From Undibacterium pigrum (lineage in GTDB: Bacteria; Pseudomonadota; Gammaproteobacteria; Burkholderiales; Burkholderiaceae_D): DNA of 64,000 nucleotides. The notes beneath the pieces were generated by a model that saw nothing but the letters and a program-made list of their open reading frames with translations, was not told the origin of the DNA and did not search any database. The position numbers and the translations under genes were made by a program. Below, one piece after another: positions 10,911 through 20,702 of this stretch. Positions within the stretch are counted from its first letter, which is position 1. Each line of letters starts with the position of its first letter. The stretch covers positions 248,001 to 312,000 of the forward strand of contig NZ_QJKB01000006.1 in assembly GCF_003201815.1 (NCBI RefSeq), in the 5' to 3' direction.

Positions 10911-11987
10911 TTGAGCATCACCAAATTGATACGCCCTGAAATCGCCAGCCTGTCCGCCTATCATGTGCCGGACGCCAGCGGTTTTGTGAAGCTGGATGCG
11001 ATGGAAAACCCTTACCTGCTGCCGCCCGACATGCAGCAGGAACTGGCCCAGCATCTGGCAGGCGTGGCACTGAACCGCTATCCACAACCAGCCTATGCCA
11101 GCCTCAAGCAATTGCTTGCCGACAAACTCGGTGTGCCTGCGGGCCATGACATCGTATTGGGCAATGGCTCGGATGAACTTATCAGCATGGTCTCCATCGC
11201 CTGCGCAAAGCCAGGTGCCAAGGTGCTGGCACCTGTGCCCGGCTTTGTCATGTACGCCATGTCCGCCCTGTTTGCCGGGCTGGAATTCGTGGGCGTGGAC
11301 CTGAACCCTGATTTCACACTGAACAAGGCAGCCATGCTGGCATTGATTGCTGAGCATCAACCAGCGATCACTTACCTGGCTTACCCCAATAATCCCACCG
11401 GCACGCTGTATTACGCGGATGACATGGTGGCTATTCTGCAAGCGGTTGGCAATAAAGGCATCGTCATCGTTGATGAAGCTTATCAACCGTTTGCCCAGGC
11501 CAGCTTCATGTCACGTCTGGCAGAGTTTGATAACCTGGTCGTCATGCGCACCGTCTCCAAGCTGGGTCTGGCAGGTATACGGCTGGGTTATATGGCTGGC
11601 AATAATGCCCTGATGCATGAATTTGAAAAAGTGCGCCCGCCTTACAATATCAATGTCTTGACGCAGGCAGCGGCAGAATTTGTGCTGAACAGGGTAGAGG
11701 TGCTGGATGATCAGGCAGCAGAATTGCGCCAGCAACGCGCGTCATTAATGGCTGCTCTGGCAAGCTTGCCAGAGGTGCAAGTCTTTCCTTCGGCTGCCAA
11801 TTTTGTGCTGATACGTGTTGCGAATGCCGAACAAGTCTTTGTGAAATTACGCGAACAAAAAATTTTAGTCAAAAATGTAGGTAAAATGCATAATCTGCTG
11901 GGTAACTGTCTGCGTATCACAGTCAGCACCCGTGAAGAGAATGCTCTTTTTCTTGCTGCCCTGGCAGCATCTTTATCATCAAAATGA
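10911..11987 (+). CDS. hisC: Histidinol-phosphate aminotransferase
   Basis: This is a PLP-dependent fold-type I aminotransferase of histidine synthesis, about 358 residues. It shows the substrate-binding N-terminus (KLDAMENPY), [10 protein letters not shown], the [11 protein letters not shown]sp/Tyr region and the Lys-bearing [16 protein letters not shown] block. The start is TTG, chosen because GGAG lies 7 bp upstream and the N-terminus [10 protein letters not shown] is family-like. It overlaps hisB by 4 bp (ATGA). Confidence 0.94.
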   Translation: MSITKLIRPEIASLSAYHVPDASGFVKLDAMENPYLLPPDMQQELAQHLAGVALNRYPQPAYASLKQLLADKLGVPAGHDIVLGNGSDELISMVSIACAKPGAKVLAPVPGFVMYAMSALFAGLEFVGVDLNPDFTLNKAAMLALIAEHQPAITYLAYPNNPTGTLYYADDMVAILQAVGNKGIVIVDEAYQPFAQASFMSRLAEFDNLVVMRTVSKLGLAGIRLGYMAGNNALMHEFEKVRPPYNINVLTQAAAEFVLNRVEVLDDQAAELRQQRASLMAALASLPEVQVFPSAANFVLIRVANAEQVFVKLREQKILVKNVGKMHNLLGNCLRITVSTREENALFLAALAASLSSK

Positions 11988-12586
11988 ATAAGCCCATAGA
12001 ACGCATTGCGGCGGTTACCCGCAATACCAATGAAACACAAATCCGTGTTGCCATTAATCTTGATGGCACAGGCCAGCAAAAACTCAATACCGGCGTCCCT
12101 TTTCTGGACCATATGCTGGATCAGATTGCCCGTCATGGCCTGATTGATCTCGACATAGAAGCCGTCGGTGACCTGCATATTGATGCCCATCACACGGTAG
12201 AAGACGTTGGTATTACCCTGGGCCAGGCATTTGCCAAGGCAATTGGTGATAAAAAAGGCATACGCCGTTATGGTCACGCCTATGTGCCGCTGGATGAGGC
12301 ATTGTCACGCGTGGTCATCGACTTTTCTGGCCGCCCGGGCCTGGAATACCATATCCCCTTTACCCGCGCCATGATAGGCAATTTTGATGTGGACCTGACC
12401 CGTGAGTTTTTCCAGGGTTTCGTCAATCATGCTTTAGTCAGCTTGCACATCGATAACTTGCGCGGCGACAATTCTCATCATCAATGCGAAACAGTATTCA
12501 AGGCCTTTGGCCGCGCCCTGCGCATGGCAACCGAGCTGGATGCGCGTGCGGCAGGAACCATACCCTCGACCAAAGGCAGCCTTTGA
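11984..12586 (+). CDS. hisB: Imidazoleglycerol-phosphate dehydratase
   Basis: This is a monofunctional IGP dehydratase of 200 residues, without the phosphatase domain found in enterobacteria. The manganese-binding motifs [24 protein letters not shown] and [18 protein letters not shown] are all intact. It is coupled to hisC by an ATGA overlap. Histidinol-phosphate phosphatase must therefore be encoded elsewhere. Confidence 0.96.
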   Translation: MNKPIERIAAVTRNTNETQIRVAINLDGTGQQKLNTGVPFLDHMLDQIARHGLIDLDIEAVGDLHIDAHHTVEDVGITLGQAFAKAIGDKKGIRRYGHAYVPLDEALSRVVIDFSGRPGLEYHIPFTRAMIGNFDVDLTREFFQGFVNHALVSLHIDNLRGDNSHHQCETVFKAFGRALRMATELDARAAGTIPSTKGSL

Positions 12587-12653
12587 TCGTAATGCAAATA
12601 CCGATACAGATACAAATCGCAGACACGAGATACCAGCTTGCTGGTGATTCATT

Positions 12654-13292
12654 ATGAATAAAATTGTAGTAGTAGATTACGGCATGGGTAATTTGCGCTC
12701 GGTAGCGCAAGCCCTGCGTGCTGTTGCACCTGAAGCCAATGTGCTGATTTCTGGCGAAGTGGCCGATATCCGTAGCGCAGACCGTATTGTGTTACCAGGT
12801 CAGGGTGCCATGCCTGACTGCATGAGCTGCCTGCGTGAATCAGGCCTGCAAGATGCCTTGCTGGAAGCCGCCCGCAGCAAACCACTGTTTGGTGTTTGCG
12901 TGGGTGAGCAAATGCTGTTTGATGTCAGTGAAGAAGGTGACACGCCTGGTCTGGGTCTCTTGCCCGGTAAAGTGGTACGCTTTGATCTGGATGGGCAATT
13001 GCAGGCAGATGGTTCGCGTTACAAAGTTCCACAAATGGGCTGGAACCGTGTGCAGCAATCGCAGTCTCATGCTTTGTGGCAAGACATTGCCGACGATGCT
13101 TATTTTTATTTTGTGCACAGTTATTATGCCCAGCCAGCGGATGCGCAACATGCGGTGGGCATGACGGATTATGGCAGTCTGTTTGCCTGTGCAGTAGCGC
13201 GTGACAATATCTTCGCTACCCAGTTCCACCCTGAAAAGAGCGCCACAGCTGGCTTGCAACTGTATAAGAATTTTGTACACTGGAAACCATAA
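12654..13292 (+). CDS. hisH: Imidazole glycerol phosphate synthase, glutaminase subunit
   Basis: This class I glutamine amidotransferase of 212 residues supplies ammonia to HisF. It carries the nucleophile motif GVCVGEQML (slightly unlike the usual GICLGMQ), YFVHSYY, and the catalytic His-Glu pair in [11 protein letters not shown] 12654 is preceded by GGTGA. Its genetic partner hisF lies two genes downstream. Confidence 0.95.
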   Translation: MNKIVVVDYGMGNLRSVAQALRAVAPEANVLISGEVADIRSADRIVLPGQGAMPDCMSCLRESGLQDALLEAARSKPLFGVCVGEQMLFDVSEEGDTPGLGLLPGKVVRFDLDGQLQADGSRYKVPQMGWNRVQQSQSHALWQDIADDAYFYFVHSYYAQPADAQHAVGMTDYGSLFACAVARDNIFATQFHPEKSATAGLQLYKNFVHWKP

Positions 13293-13304
13293 GTGGCTCT
13301 GCAG

Positions 13305-13344
13305 TGTCTGATTAGTGTCTGACTGCTGTCTGATTAGTGTCTGA
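13305..13344. repeat. Short direct repeat downstream of hisH
   Basis: Two identical 18-bp units, TGTCTGATTAGTGTCTGA, lie at 13305-13322 and 13327-13344, separated by CTGC. Each unit itself contains TGTCTGA twice. They fill part of the 131-bp hisH-hisA gap, the largest gap inside the his operon. They may be slipped-strand duplications with no function. Confidence 0.8.
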
Positions 13345-13423
13345 TGTAAATTGTTTACCCTGATTTTTAACTGGTATTGTCTTTTTTTATTGTCTCATTG
13401 ACGTTCCTACTTTTTCTCATATC

Positions 13424-14215
13424 ATGCTGCTCATCCCTGCTATAGACCTGAAAGATGGCCACTGCGTACGCCTTAAACAAGGCGATATGGACCAGGCCAC
13501 CGTATTTTCTGAAGACCCAGCCGAAATGGCGCGCCACTGGCTGCGTCAGGGCGCGCGTCGTCTGCATCTGGTGGATTTGAACGGCGCGTTTGCCGGCAAG
13601 CCCAAGAACGAGGCGGCGGTCAAAGCCATCATACAAGCGGTGCGTGATTACGCAGAAGAAACCGATACGGAAGAAATCCCGGTACAACTGGGTGGCGGTA
13701 TCCGTGATCTCGATACCATAGAACGTTATCTGGATGATGGTCTGTCCTACATCATCATCGGTACGGCGGCAGTCAAGAACCCCGGTTTCCTGGCAGATGC
13801 CTGCAGTGCCTTTCCGGGCCAGATTATCGTTGGCATAGATGCCAAGGATGGCAAGGTAGCTACCGATGGCTGGAGCAAATTGTCTGGCCATGAAGTCATC
13901 GACCTCGCCAAAAAATTTGAAGGCTATGGTGTTGAAGCCATCGTCTATACCGACATAGGCCGTGACGGCATGATGGGCGGCGTGAATATTGAAGCTACTG
14001 TCAAGCTGGCGCAGGCTGTCAGCATCCCGGTGATTGCTTCTGGCGGCGTGCATGTACTGGCCGACGTCGAAGCCCTGTGCGCTGTGCAGGACGAGGGCAT
14101 AGAAGGTGTGATCTGTGGCCGTTCGATTTACGAAGGCACGCTGGATTTGTTGTCTGCACAAGACCGTGCCGATGAGCTCAGCGGTGAATTCGATGATGAA
14201 GAAGAGACTGAATGA
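13424..14215 (+). CDS. hisA: ProFAR isomerase
   Basis: This (beta/alpha)8-barrel enzyme isomerises ProFAR to PRFAR in histidine synthesis. The N-terminal catalytic strand reads [20 protein letters not shown]. The second half has [14 protein letters not shown] with its catalytic Asp and VIASGGV. The 263 residues include an acidic C-terminal tail ([13 protein letters not shown]) longer than in most relatives. ATG 13424 has no obvious Shine-Dalgarno. It overlaps hisF by 4 bp. Confidence 0.95.
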   Translation: MLLIPAIDLKDGHCVRLKQGDMDQATVFSEDPAEMARHWLRQGARRLHLVDLNGAFAGKPKNEAAVKAIIQAVRDYAEETDTEEIPVQLGGGIRDLDTIERYLDDGLSYIIIGTAAVKNPGFLADACSAFPGQIIVGIDAKDGKVATDGWSKLSGHEVIDLAKKFEGYGVEAIVYTDIGRDGMMGGVNIEATVKLAQAVSIPVIASGGVHVLADVEALCAVQDEGIEGVICGRSIYEGTLDLLSAQDRADELSGEFDDEEETE

Positions 14216-14976
14216 GCTTAGCCAAACGTATTATCCCTTGTCTTGATGTGACCGCTGGCCGCGTCGTCAAGGGTATTAATTTCCAGGAACTGCGTGACGC
14301 TGGTGACCCGGTAGAAATCGCCCGCCGTTATGACGGGCAGGGCGCAGATGAAATTACTTTTCTCGATATCACGGCTTCTTCTGATGGCCGTGATCTGATT
14401 TTGCCGATTATTGAAGCTGTGGCTTCACAAGTGTTCATCCCTCTGACTGTTGGTGGCGGTGTGCGCACGGTGGCCGACGTACGTCGTTTGCTCAATGCCG
14501 GTGCTGACAAAGTAGGCATCAATACTTCTGCCGTGACCAATCCACAACTGGTGGCAGATGCTGCGCATAAATATGGTTCGCAATGCATAGTCGTGGCGAT
14601 TGATGCAAAAAATGTAGGGCCAGGCAAGTGGGAAGTATTTACTCATGGTGGCCGCAATGCAACAGGACTGGATGCAGTGGAATGGGCGCAGCACATGGCC
14701 AAACTGGGAGCAGGAGAAATTTTGCTGACCAGCATGGACAAGGACGGCACCCGTTCTGGTTTTGATCTGGGTCTGACGCGCGCAGTATCGGATGCAGTAT
14801 CGATACCCGTCATCGCCTCAGGCGGTGTTGGTGGCTTGCAAGACCTGGCGGATGGTATCAAGGTAGGTGGGGCAGATGCAGTACTGGCTGCCAGTATCTT
14901 CCATTATGGACAACATACAGTAGGTGAAGCAAAACAATTTATGGCAGCACAACATATCCCCATGAGGTTGTCATGA
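14212..14976 (+). CDS. hisF: Imidazole glycerol phosphate synthase, cyclase subunit
   Basis: This barrel enzyme joins PRFAR with ammonia from HisH to give IGP and AICAR. The catalytic Asp residues sit in [15 protein letters not shown] and [34 protein letters not shown] and the C-terminal [11 protein letters not shown] phosphate-binding loop are conserved. The 254 residues are typical. It overlaps hisA and hisI by 4 bp each. Confidence 0.96.
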   Translation: MSLAKRIIPCLDVTAGRVVKGINFQELRDAGDPVEIARRYDGQGADEITFLDITASSDGRDLILPIIEAVASQVFIPLTVGGGVRTVADVRRLLNAGADKVGINTSAVTNPQLVADAAHKYGSQCIVVAIDAKNVGPGKWEVFTHGGRNATGLDAVEWAQHMAKLGAGEILLTSMDKDGTRSGFDLGLTRAVSDAVSIPVIASGGVGGLQDLADGIKVGGADAVLAASIFHYGQHTVGEAKQFMAAQHIPMRLS

Positions 14977-15374
14977 GCGCGGCAAAATGGTTGAACAAGG
15001 TCAAGTGGGATGAAAACGGCCTGGTGCCTGTTATCGCGCAAGAAGCCAGCAGCAACGACATCCTGATGTTTGCCTGGATGAACCGCGATGCTCTTTCCAA
15101 GACTGTGGAACTGGGTGAAGCTGTTTACTGGAGTCGTTCACGCAAGAAACTCTGGCATAAGGGCGAAGAATCCGGCCACATCCAGAAGGTCAAGGAAATC
15201 CGCATCGATTGCGACGAAGACGTGGTCTTGCTGAAGATAGAACAGACGGACAGCATTGCCTGCCATACTGGCCGCCATTCCTGTTTCTTCCAGAAATTTG
15301 AAGGCAGCCTCAATGACGGTGACTGGCAAGCCGTCGATCCGGTCTTGAAAGATCCGGAAAGTATCTACAAATAA
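14973..15374 (+). CDS. hisI: Phosphoribosyl-AMP cyclohydrolase
   Basis: This is a stand-alone PRA-CH enzyme of 133 residues (step 3 of histidine synthesis). It has the metal-binding aspartates in [16 protein letters not shown] and the zinc cysteine/histidine motif [30 protein letters not shown] is the conserved substrate loop. It is not fused to HisE, which follows 24 bp downstream. Confidence 0.95.
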   Translation: MSAAKWLNKVKWDENGLVPVIAQEASSNDILMFAWMNRDALSKTVELGEAVYWSRSRKKLWHKGEESGHIQKVKEIRIDCDEDVVLLKIEQTDSIACHTGRHSCFFQKFEGSLNDGDWQAVDPVLKDPESIYK

Positions 15375-15398
15375 GCATCAAAAAATGAGTATATTGTT

Positions 15399-15752
15399 AT
15401 GAGTGTTTCCCAAGAGCAGACCTTGCAACGTCTGGCAGAAATCATAGAAAGCCGCAAGCTGGCCAATGGTGGCGACCCGGATAAATCCTATGTGGCGCGC
15501 CTGTTTTCCAAGGGTGACGACGCTATCTTGAAAAAGATAGGCGAAGAAGCAACAGAAACTGTCATGGCTGCCAAGGATGCGCGGGTGTCGGGTGATGCCA
15601 GCAAGCTTTTATATGAATGCGCCGACCTCTGGTTTCATTCTCTTGTCATGTTGGCCCAGTATGATCTGGGCCCTCAACAGGTGCTTGATGAGCTGGCCAG
15701 ACGTGAAGGTATTTCTGGTATTGAAGAAAAAGCGGCACGCAAGGATGCGTGA
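15399..15752 (+). CDS. hisE: Phosphoribosyl-ATP pyrophosphatase
   Basis: This is a stand-alone all-helical MazG-fold PRA-PH (step 2 of histidine synthesis), 117 residues. The [16 protein letters not shown] motif supplies metal-binding glutamates and [13 protein letters not shown] the second helix. It is the last histidine gene here; hinT and tatABC follow on the same strand. Confidence 0.94.
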   Translation: MSVSQEQTLQRLAEIIESRKLANGGDPDKSYVARLFSKGDDAILKKIGEEATETVMAAKDARVSGDASKLLYECADLWFHSLVMLAQYDLGPQQVLDELARREGISGIEEKAARKDA

Positions 15753-15754
15753 AT

Positions 15755-15803
15755 ATCGACTTGTCATTTGAATCAAATCAGATGAATATCAAATGAGGTC
15801 GAT
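15755..15803 (+). terminator. Large hairpin after hisE (weak terminator or processing site)
   Basis: ATCGAC (15755-15760) and TCATTTGA (15764-15771) face TCAAATGA (15789-15796) and GTCGAT (15798-15803), giving a long imperfect stem. No T-tract follows, so termination at this point would be partial or factor dependent. It lies between hisE and hinT. Confidence 0.45.
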
Positions 15804-15845
15804 TGATTATCAATATGCGTCTTGTTGAAAATGAACGGATAAAAC

Positions 15846-16217
15846 GTGGATAACTGTATTTTTTGTAAGATTGCTGCAAAACAAATTCCCTCTGCCAGCG
15901 TCTATGAAGATGAAGAATTGCTGGCCTTTAAAGATATCAACCCGGCTGCTCCCGTGCACTTGCTGATTATCCCCAAAGTGCATATCGATACGCTGTCTTC
16001 TGCGCAACCTGAACACACGGCTTTATTGGGTAAAATGCTGGCATTGGCACCAAAACTTGCACAAGAGCAAGGTTGTGCACCAGTGCAAGGGGCTGACGGT
16101 AGTTTGTCCGGGGGTTATAAAACCCTGATCAACACCGGGCCGGATGGCGGGCAGGAGGTGTATCATCTGCATATGCACGTGATAGGCGGTCCCAAGCCAT
16201 GGCGCGGACAGCGCTGA
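15846..16217 (+). CDS. hinT: HIT-family purine nucleoside phosphoramidase (HinT-like)
   Basis: This is a 123-residue histidine-triad protein. The N-terminal NCIFCKIAAKQIPSASVYED and the active-site triad YHLHMHVIGG are intact. HinT hydrolyses purine nucleoside phosphoramidates and aminoacyl-adenylates. The start is GTG. Its place between hisE and tatA is standard in beta-proteobacteria. Confidence 0.93.
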   Translation: MDNCIFCKIAAKQIPSASVYEDEELLAFKDINPAAPVHLLIIPKVHIDTLSSAQPEHTALLGKMLALAPKLAQEQGCAPVQGADGSLSGGYKTLINTGPDGGQEVYHLHMHVIGGPKPWRGQR

Positions 16218-16310
16218 TAGAAATTGATAGCTGTCAGTGGCCGGACTGGCTGTGACAGCGACAGGTTTTGATTATATTTTCGAGGGCAAGGCTCTCACTA
16301 GGAGTAAGTA

Positions 16311-16526
16311 ATGGGTTCATTTAGTATTTGGCACTGGCTGATTGTTCTGGTTGTCATCGTGCTGGTGTTTGGCACCAAGAAACTGGGCAATGTCGGTTCT
16401 GACCTTGGTAAGGCCGTCAAGGGTTTCAAGGATGGCGTCAAGGGTGAAGAAGATAAACCAGGCGCATCCCAGGTTGCTGACAAAGGCACCATAGACGTAG
16501 AAGCCAAAGACAAATCCAAGCTGTGA
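16311..16526 (+). CDS. tatA: TatA, twin-arginine translocase pore subunit
   Basis: This is a 71-residue Tat component with one N-terminal membrane helix ([18 protein letters not shown]). The [21 protein letters not shown] amphipathic helix and a charged tail follow. It oligomerises to form the conduit for folded proteins. Within this window the Rieske protein PetA is a probable Tat substrate. AGGAG lies before the ATG. Confidence 0.95.
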   Translation: MGSFSIWHWLIVLVVIVLVFGTKKLGNVGSDLGKAVKGFKDGVKGEEDKPGASQVADKGTIDVEAKDKSKL

Positions 16527-16572
16527 TGTATTTCCCTTGCACTGATGTGCAGTCATCACCGGGATTGTCAGC

Positions 16573-17058
16573 ATGATAGATCTGGGAATCAGCAAGCTCG
16601 CGCTGATAGGTGTGGTTGCCCTGATCGTGATCGGTCCTGAAAAATTGCCCAAGGTGGCAAGGATGGCTGGCACCCTGCTGGGTCGTGCGCAACGTTATAT
16701 CAATGAAGTCAAGTCTGAAGTCAGCCGCGAAATCGAGCTGGAAGAATTGCGCAAGATGCAAAAGGATGTACAGGAGGCCGCTCATAATGTAGAGCAATCC
16801 ATACACCAGACCTGGTCAGAAACTGAGCAGGAATTGCGCAATCTGGATCAGGAGACCGATACTGCCCTGCTGCACACGGCCACGCCTGAGCAACTGGCAG
16901 TCAAGGCAAAAAGCTTCCGCCGCAAAAAACTTGCCCGTACTTCTGCATTGCCTGCCTGGTATAAAAACCGCCATGGCCAGCGTCAGCATATTATCTCTGG
17001 ATCGGCAAGAATGGCGCGTCATCGCGCCTACCCCCGTTCTGGCGGCAGTTTCTTTTAA
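16573..17058 (+). CDS. tatB: TatB, twin-arginine translocase receptor subunit
   Basis: This is a 161-residue TatB with the N-terminal helix IDLGISKLALIGVVALIVIGPEKLPKVAR, including the conserved Glu and GPEKLP hinge. A long amphipathic and charged domain follows. TatB and TatC form the receptor for twin-arginine signal peptides. The C-terminal tail (RRKKLARTSALPAWYKNRHG) is basic and low in complexity, as usual in this order. Confidence 0.93.
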   Translation: MIDLGISKLALIGVVALIVIGPEKLPKVARMAGTLLGRAQRYINEVKSEVSREIELEELRKMQKDVQEAAHNVEQSIHQTWSETEQELRNLDQETDTALLHTATPEQLAVKAKSFRRKKLARTSALPAWYKNRHGQRQHIISGSARMARHRAYPRSGGSFF

Positions 17059-17102
17059 TTTTCGCTTATGTCTTTGCGTATTTATAATTTGGCGGTATTC
17101 GC

Positions 17103-17885
17103 ATGAGCGATCACACGGAACAAGGCCCGGAAGAAAGCTTTATCTCGCATCTGGTGGAATTGCGCGACAGGCTGGTCAAGTCCATGTATGGACTGTTGAT
17201 TGCCTGTGGCGGCCTGATGTTATGGCCAGGGCCATCGGCGATTTATGATTTCCTGGCGCAACCCATGCTGGCATCCCTGCCTGCAGGGTCGAAAATGATA
17301 GCAACCGGTGTCATTTCGCCTTTTTTGGTGCCGATGAAGGTGACCCTGTTGCTGGCTTTCATGCTGGCCCTGCCCTGGATACTGTATCAAGTCTGGGCTT
17401 TCGTGGCCCCCGGCTTGTATGCGCATGAAAAACGTCTGGTTGCACCCCTGGTGATTTCTTCTTCGCTACTTTTTCTTTCCGGCGTGGCGTTTTGCTATTT
17501 CCTGGTGTTTGGCCGGGTTTTTAAATTCATTAATGAATTTGCGCCTACGTCCATCAATGTCTCGCCTGACATAGAAAACTATCTGGATTTCATCATGTCC
17601 ATGTGCCTGGCATTTGGCGTGACCTTTGAAGTGCCGGTCGTGGTGGTGGTGCTGGTGCGCATGGGCCTGGTGCCGCTTGATAAACTCAAGGCCATACGGC
17701 CTTATGTCATCGTCGGTGCTTTTGTGATTGCTGCCATCGTGACTCCCCCAGATATCGTCAGCCAGTTTTCACTGGCTGTACCGATGATACTGCTGTACGA
17801 ACTGGGCTTGCTGATTGCTCCCTTGTTTGTGAAAGCAACCCAGGCACCTGAGTCCAGCGAATCCAAAGAATCAGGCGGGAACTGA
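17103..17885 (+). CDS. tatC: TatC, twin-arginine translocase core subunit
   Basis: This is a six-helix membrane protein of 260 residues, the main signal-peptide receptor. The conserved ESFISHLVELRDRL N-terminus, YQVWAFVAPGLY and FGVTFEVPVVVVVL are present. The stop codon lies inside the 3' end of the convergent DUF2461 gene; the two coding regions overlap by 15 bp. Confidence 0.96.
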   Translation: MSDHTEQGPEESFISHLVELRDRLVKSMYGLLIACGGLMLWPGPSAIYDFLAQPMLASLPAGSKMIATGVISPFLVPMKVTLLLAFMLALPWILYQVWAFVAPGLYAHEKRLVAPLVISSSLLFLSGVAFCYFLVFGRVFKFINEFAPTSINVSPDIENYLDFIMSMCLAFGVTFEVPVVVVVLVRMGLVPLDKLKAIRPYVIVGAFVIAAIVTPPDIVSQFSLAVPMILLYELGLLIAPLFVKATQAPESSESKESGGN

Positions 17886-18545
17886 TCTCAGCCAGCTTAC
17901 CAGTGGCATTGCGCTGCGGTAAGCTGTCAGCAAGGTGGTTTTCAGCTCATCTGTATCCATGCCCTTGAGCGGGCACTCTGTCCATACCATGAAATTCTTC
18001 AGCTTGATCTGCTCTATATGCGGCAGATCAGCATCAAAGCCTTTAGGTGGGCGTTGCAGCTTGCCTTCTTCCTGCAGCGTACCAAACTGGGCTTTCAGCT
18101 TCTTGTCTTTCAAGACTTTGGCAAAACCTTCCGGGTCAGTCACGATGTGAGTGCGTATCGCCTTCAAGCGGTCTGACGGTGGCATGTATTCACCGACCGC
18201 ATAGAACAGACGGCCAGTACCATCCATCTGGAAATAATAGGCAGGCCCGCCGCCTTCGCTGGGCTTCTTGCGTCCATTGGGAACGATGGAGGAAGAGAAG
18301 GTGGTTTTGTACGGCGATTTGTCATGCGCAAAACGCACATCGCGGTTGATGCGGAACAAGGCTTTTTTGGGTTCTAGCCCCAGGATGGCAGGATCAAACT
18401 TGCTGATATCTGTAATCAGCTCAGTCACCAGTTGTAAAAATTCTGCTCGTAAAATGTCATAGCGCGGTTTGTTCATGACGAACCAGGCGCGGTTATTGTT
18501 GTCGCCCAGTTCGGACAAATAAGCTTGCAAGTCGATCAAATGCAT
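17871..18545 (-). CDS. DUF2461 family protein
   Basis: This 224-residue cytoplasmic protein is of the DUF2461 (TIGR02453) type. Recognisable parts are LSELGDNNNRAWFVMNKPRYD near the N-terminus, RINRDVRFAHDKSPYKTTFS in the middle and GPAYYFQMDGTGRLFYAVGEYMP. The family has no settled function. It is tail to tail with tatC and overlaps it by 15 bp. It shares strand with the protease gene 6 bp upstream, suggesting a two-gene unit. Confidence 0.85.
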   Translation of the reverse strand: MHLIDLQAYLSELGDNNNRAWFVMNKPRYDILRAEFLQLVTELITDISKFDPAILGLEPKKALFRINRDVRFAHDKSPYKTTFSSSIVPNGRKKPSEGGGPAYYFQMDGTGRLFYAVGEYMPPSDRLKAIRTHIVTDPEGFAKVLKDKKLKAQFGTLQEEGKLQRPPKGFDADLPHIEQIKLKNFMVWTECPLKGMDTDELKTTLLTAYRSAMPLVSWLRSVPA

Positions 18546-18551
18546 GGATTT

Positions 18552-19727
18552 TTATTCCCGGTTTTCTTCTTTACGTGCTGACGGGCGTTTGCCTATCAGA
18601 ATTTCCAGTGTTGGTTCCTTGGTATCACGCAAGACGGTAATCTTGGCCTTGTTGCCTGGCTTGAGTTGTGCCACCAGGTTCAGCATCTGGGTAGTGTCAC
18701 CCACGGGTTTGCCTTCGATCGCAATCAGGATGTCACCTGGTTTCATGCCAGCCTTGTCAGCCGGGCCACCGCGGATTACGCCAGCGATGATGGCACCGGA
18801 TTTCTGCTTCAGCCCAAAGCTGTCGGCCAGTTCTGGCGTGATGTCTTGCGGCTCTACGCCTATCCAGCCGCGCACTACCTGGCCATTGGTGATAATGGAT
18901 TCCATGACCTGCTTGACGGTAGTCGCCGGAATGGCAAAGCCTATACCCACCGAGCCACCTGTCTGCGAATAAATCGCGGTATTCACACCCAGCAGATTGC
19001 CATTTACATCCACCAGTGCTCCACCGGAGTTGCCAGGATTGACCGCAGCATCGGTCTGGATAAAGTTTTCAAAGGCATTTTCAGTCAGATTATTGCGCCC
19101 CAGGGCAGAGATGATGCCCATGGTGACAGTCTGGCCCACACCAAAAGGATTGCCAATGGCGAGGACCACGTCGCCCACACTGGCGGTGTCAGAGCGGCCT
19201 AGGGTAATGGCAGGTAAATCCGGCAAATCGATTTTGATGACAGCCAGATCGGTTTCGGGGTCAGTGCCGACTATCTTGGCGCTGGTCTTGCGGCCATCTG
19301 CCAGGGCAACTTCGATATCGTCCGCAGCTTCCACCACATGGTTATTCGTCAGGATATAACCTTCAGAACTGACGATGACGCCCGAGCCCAGGCTGGAGAG
19401 GCGTTCGGCCTGCCGGTTTTGCTGGTCACCGAAAAAACGCCTGAGGAAAGGATCATTCAAGGCCGGGTTGCGGCGCTGGCGCACTTCTTTCGAGGTGAAA
19501 ATATTTACGACCGAAGGCATGGCACGCTTGGCAGCTGCACCATAAGAGCTTTGCGCGGGCACGCTGTTGGCAGGCGCTTCCTTGACGATGGCACCGGCAT
19601 TCAGGGTCTGGGTTTGCCTGTTGTTATAGCCTGCTTTTACCCAATCGGGTTTCAAGGTGGTTACAATAAACCAGAGCGCCAGACCGACAGTAACAGTTTG
19701 GGCAAACAATAACCAAAGACGACGCAT
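18552..19727 (-). CDS. Membrane-anchored HtrA/DegS-type serine protease
   Basis: This trypsin-like periplasmic protease of 391 residues has one N-terminal membrane helix (about 5-24) and no cleavable signal. The protease domain has His130 (TNNHVV), Asp160 (DPETDLAVIKI) and Ser234 (GNSGGAL). One PDZ domain (about 280-380, starting near RGWIGVEPQDITPELADSFG) follows. A single PDZ and an N-terminal anchor match DegS rather than the two-PDZ DegP, so a role in regulated intramembrane proteolysis or quality control is plausible. The start codon is 13 bp from that of the divergent nif3-like gene. Confidence 0.9.
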   Translation of the reverse strand: MRRLWLLFAQTVTVGLALWFIVTTLKPDWVKAGYNNRQTQTLNAGAIVKEAPANSVPAQSSYGAAAKRAMPSVVNIFTSKEVRQRRNPALNDPFLRRFFGDQQNRQAERLSSLGSGVIVSSEGYILTNNHVVEAADDIEVALADGRKTSAKIVGTDPETDLAVIKIDLPDLPAITLGRSDTASVGDVVLAIGNPFGVGQTVTMGIISALGRNNLTENAFENFIQTDAAVNPGNSGGALVDVNGNLLGVNTAIYSQTGGSVGIGFAIPATTVKQVMESIITNGQVVRGWIGVEPQDITPELADSFGLKQKSGAIIAGVIRGGPADKAGMKPGDILIAIEGKPVGDTTQMLNLVAQLKPGNKAKITVLRDTKEPTLEILIGKRPSARKEENRE

Positions 19728-19740
19728 AGGAAGTATCAGT

Positions 19741-20502
19741 ATGAAATCAGTGAATCGGGACGAATTAGCGCAATTTCTGGCAAAAGAATTGCAGGTAAAT
19801 TGCTTTCGTGATTATTGCCCAAACGGCGTACAGGTGGAAGGGCGCAGCACGATTAAACATATCGTCAGTGGCGTGACTGCGAGTTTAGCATTATTGGAAA
19901 AAGCCGTGGAAATGCAGGCCGATGCCATACTCGTGCATCATGGTTACTTCTGGCGCGGTGAAGATATGCGCGTCATCGGGCAAAAACAGAGACGCCTGAA
20001 ACTGCTGCTGGAAAATGATATTTCCCTGTTTGCCTACCATCTGCCGCTGGATAATCATGCAGAACTGGGTAATAACATAGGTCTGGCCCGTCGCCTGGGC
20101 CTGACTGCAGATGGGCGCTTTGGTGAAAACGATCTGGCCTGGCTGGGGACGGTAGATGACAAGGCCGTCACAACGCTGGCCGACCTGGCCCTGCATATAG
20201 AATTGAAACTCGGGCGCAAACCTCTGCTGATCGGTGATCCCGCTGCTGCGGTGGGGCGCGTGGCCTGGTGCACTGGTGCCGCCCAGAATATGCTGGACCA
20301 GGCGATTACGGCAGGTGCCTCGGTGTACCTGAGCGGCGAAATTTCCGAGCCTACGGTGCACCTGGCGCGTGAATCAGGCGTGGCCTATATCGCCTGCGGC
20401 CATCATGCGACCGAGCGTTTTGGGGTGCAGAGCCTGGGAGCGTTCATTGCTGACACGTTCGGGGTGCAGCATAGTTTTGTGGATATTGATAATCCCGTGT
20501 GA
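19741..20502 (+). CDS. Nif3-like dinuclear metal centre hexameric protein
   Basis: This 253-residue protein of the Nif3/YbgI (DUF34) family has metal-binding histidines in ILVHHGYFWRG, LFAYHLPLDNH and IACGHHATERFG. Family members form hexameric rings with two metals per subunit; proposed roles include GTP cyclohydrolase-like activity, not proven generally. ATG 19741 is preceded by AGGAAG at 8 bp. An upstream in-frame start (19657) would lie inside the divergent protease gene and is rejected. Confidence 0.9.
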   Translation: MKSVNRDELAQFLAKELQVNCFRDYCPNGVQVEGRSTIKHIVSGVTASLALLEKAVEMQADAILVHHGYFWRGEDMRVIGQKQRRLKLLLENDISLFAYHLPLDNHAELGNNIGLARRLGLTADGRFGENDLAWLGTVDDKAVTTLADLALHIELKLGRKPLLIGDPAAAVGRVAWCTGAAQNMLDQAITAGASVYLSGEISEPTVHLARESGVAYIACGHHATERFGVQSLGAFIADTFGVQHSFVDIDNPV

Positions 20503-20556
20503 GGGGGGGTACTTATTTTGAGCGTGGCTTATAGCAATCCGGGAATCGCCTGATTT

Positions 20557-20639
20557 TGTAGGAGCGGCTTTAGCCGCGATCAGTTTGTTCTACCGGGCTT
20601 GAGTTTTGCCAGGTATTCGCGGCTGAAGCCGCTCCTACA
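20557..20639. repeat. REP-like inverted pair (BIME)
   Basis: A 23-bp palindromic unit, TGTAGGAGCGGC…GCCGCGA (20557-20579), faces a near-perfect inverted copy at 20617-20639 that differs at one base. Each unit can form its own GCGGCT-type hairpin, and the pair can form a long stem. The sequence resembles the GTAGGAGCGGC REP repeats of Pseudomonas and Stenotrophomonas. It lies between the convergent nif3-like and mscL genes, a usual place for REP elements. Confidence 0.85.
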
Positions 20640-20702
20640 GAGGAGCGGGTCAGGTATGGATAGCACCTTGGTCTGCAGTGCCAATAGCAACTCCAAAAGC
20701 AA

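Noticed and set aside
13305..13344. Possible CRISPR-like repeats
   Set aside because: Only two 18-bp copies with a 4-bp spacer; no array and no cas genes in the window.
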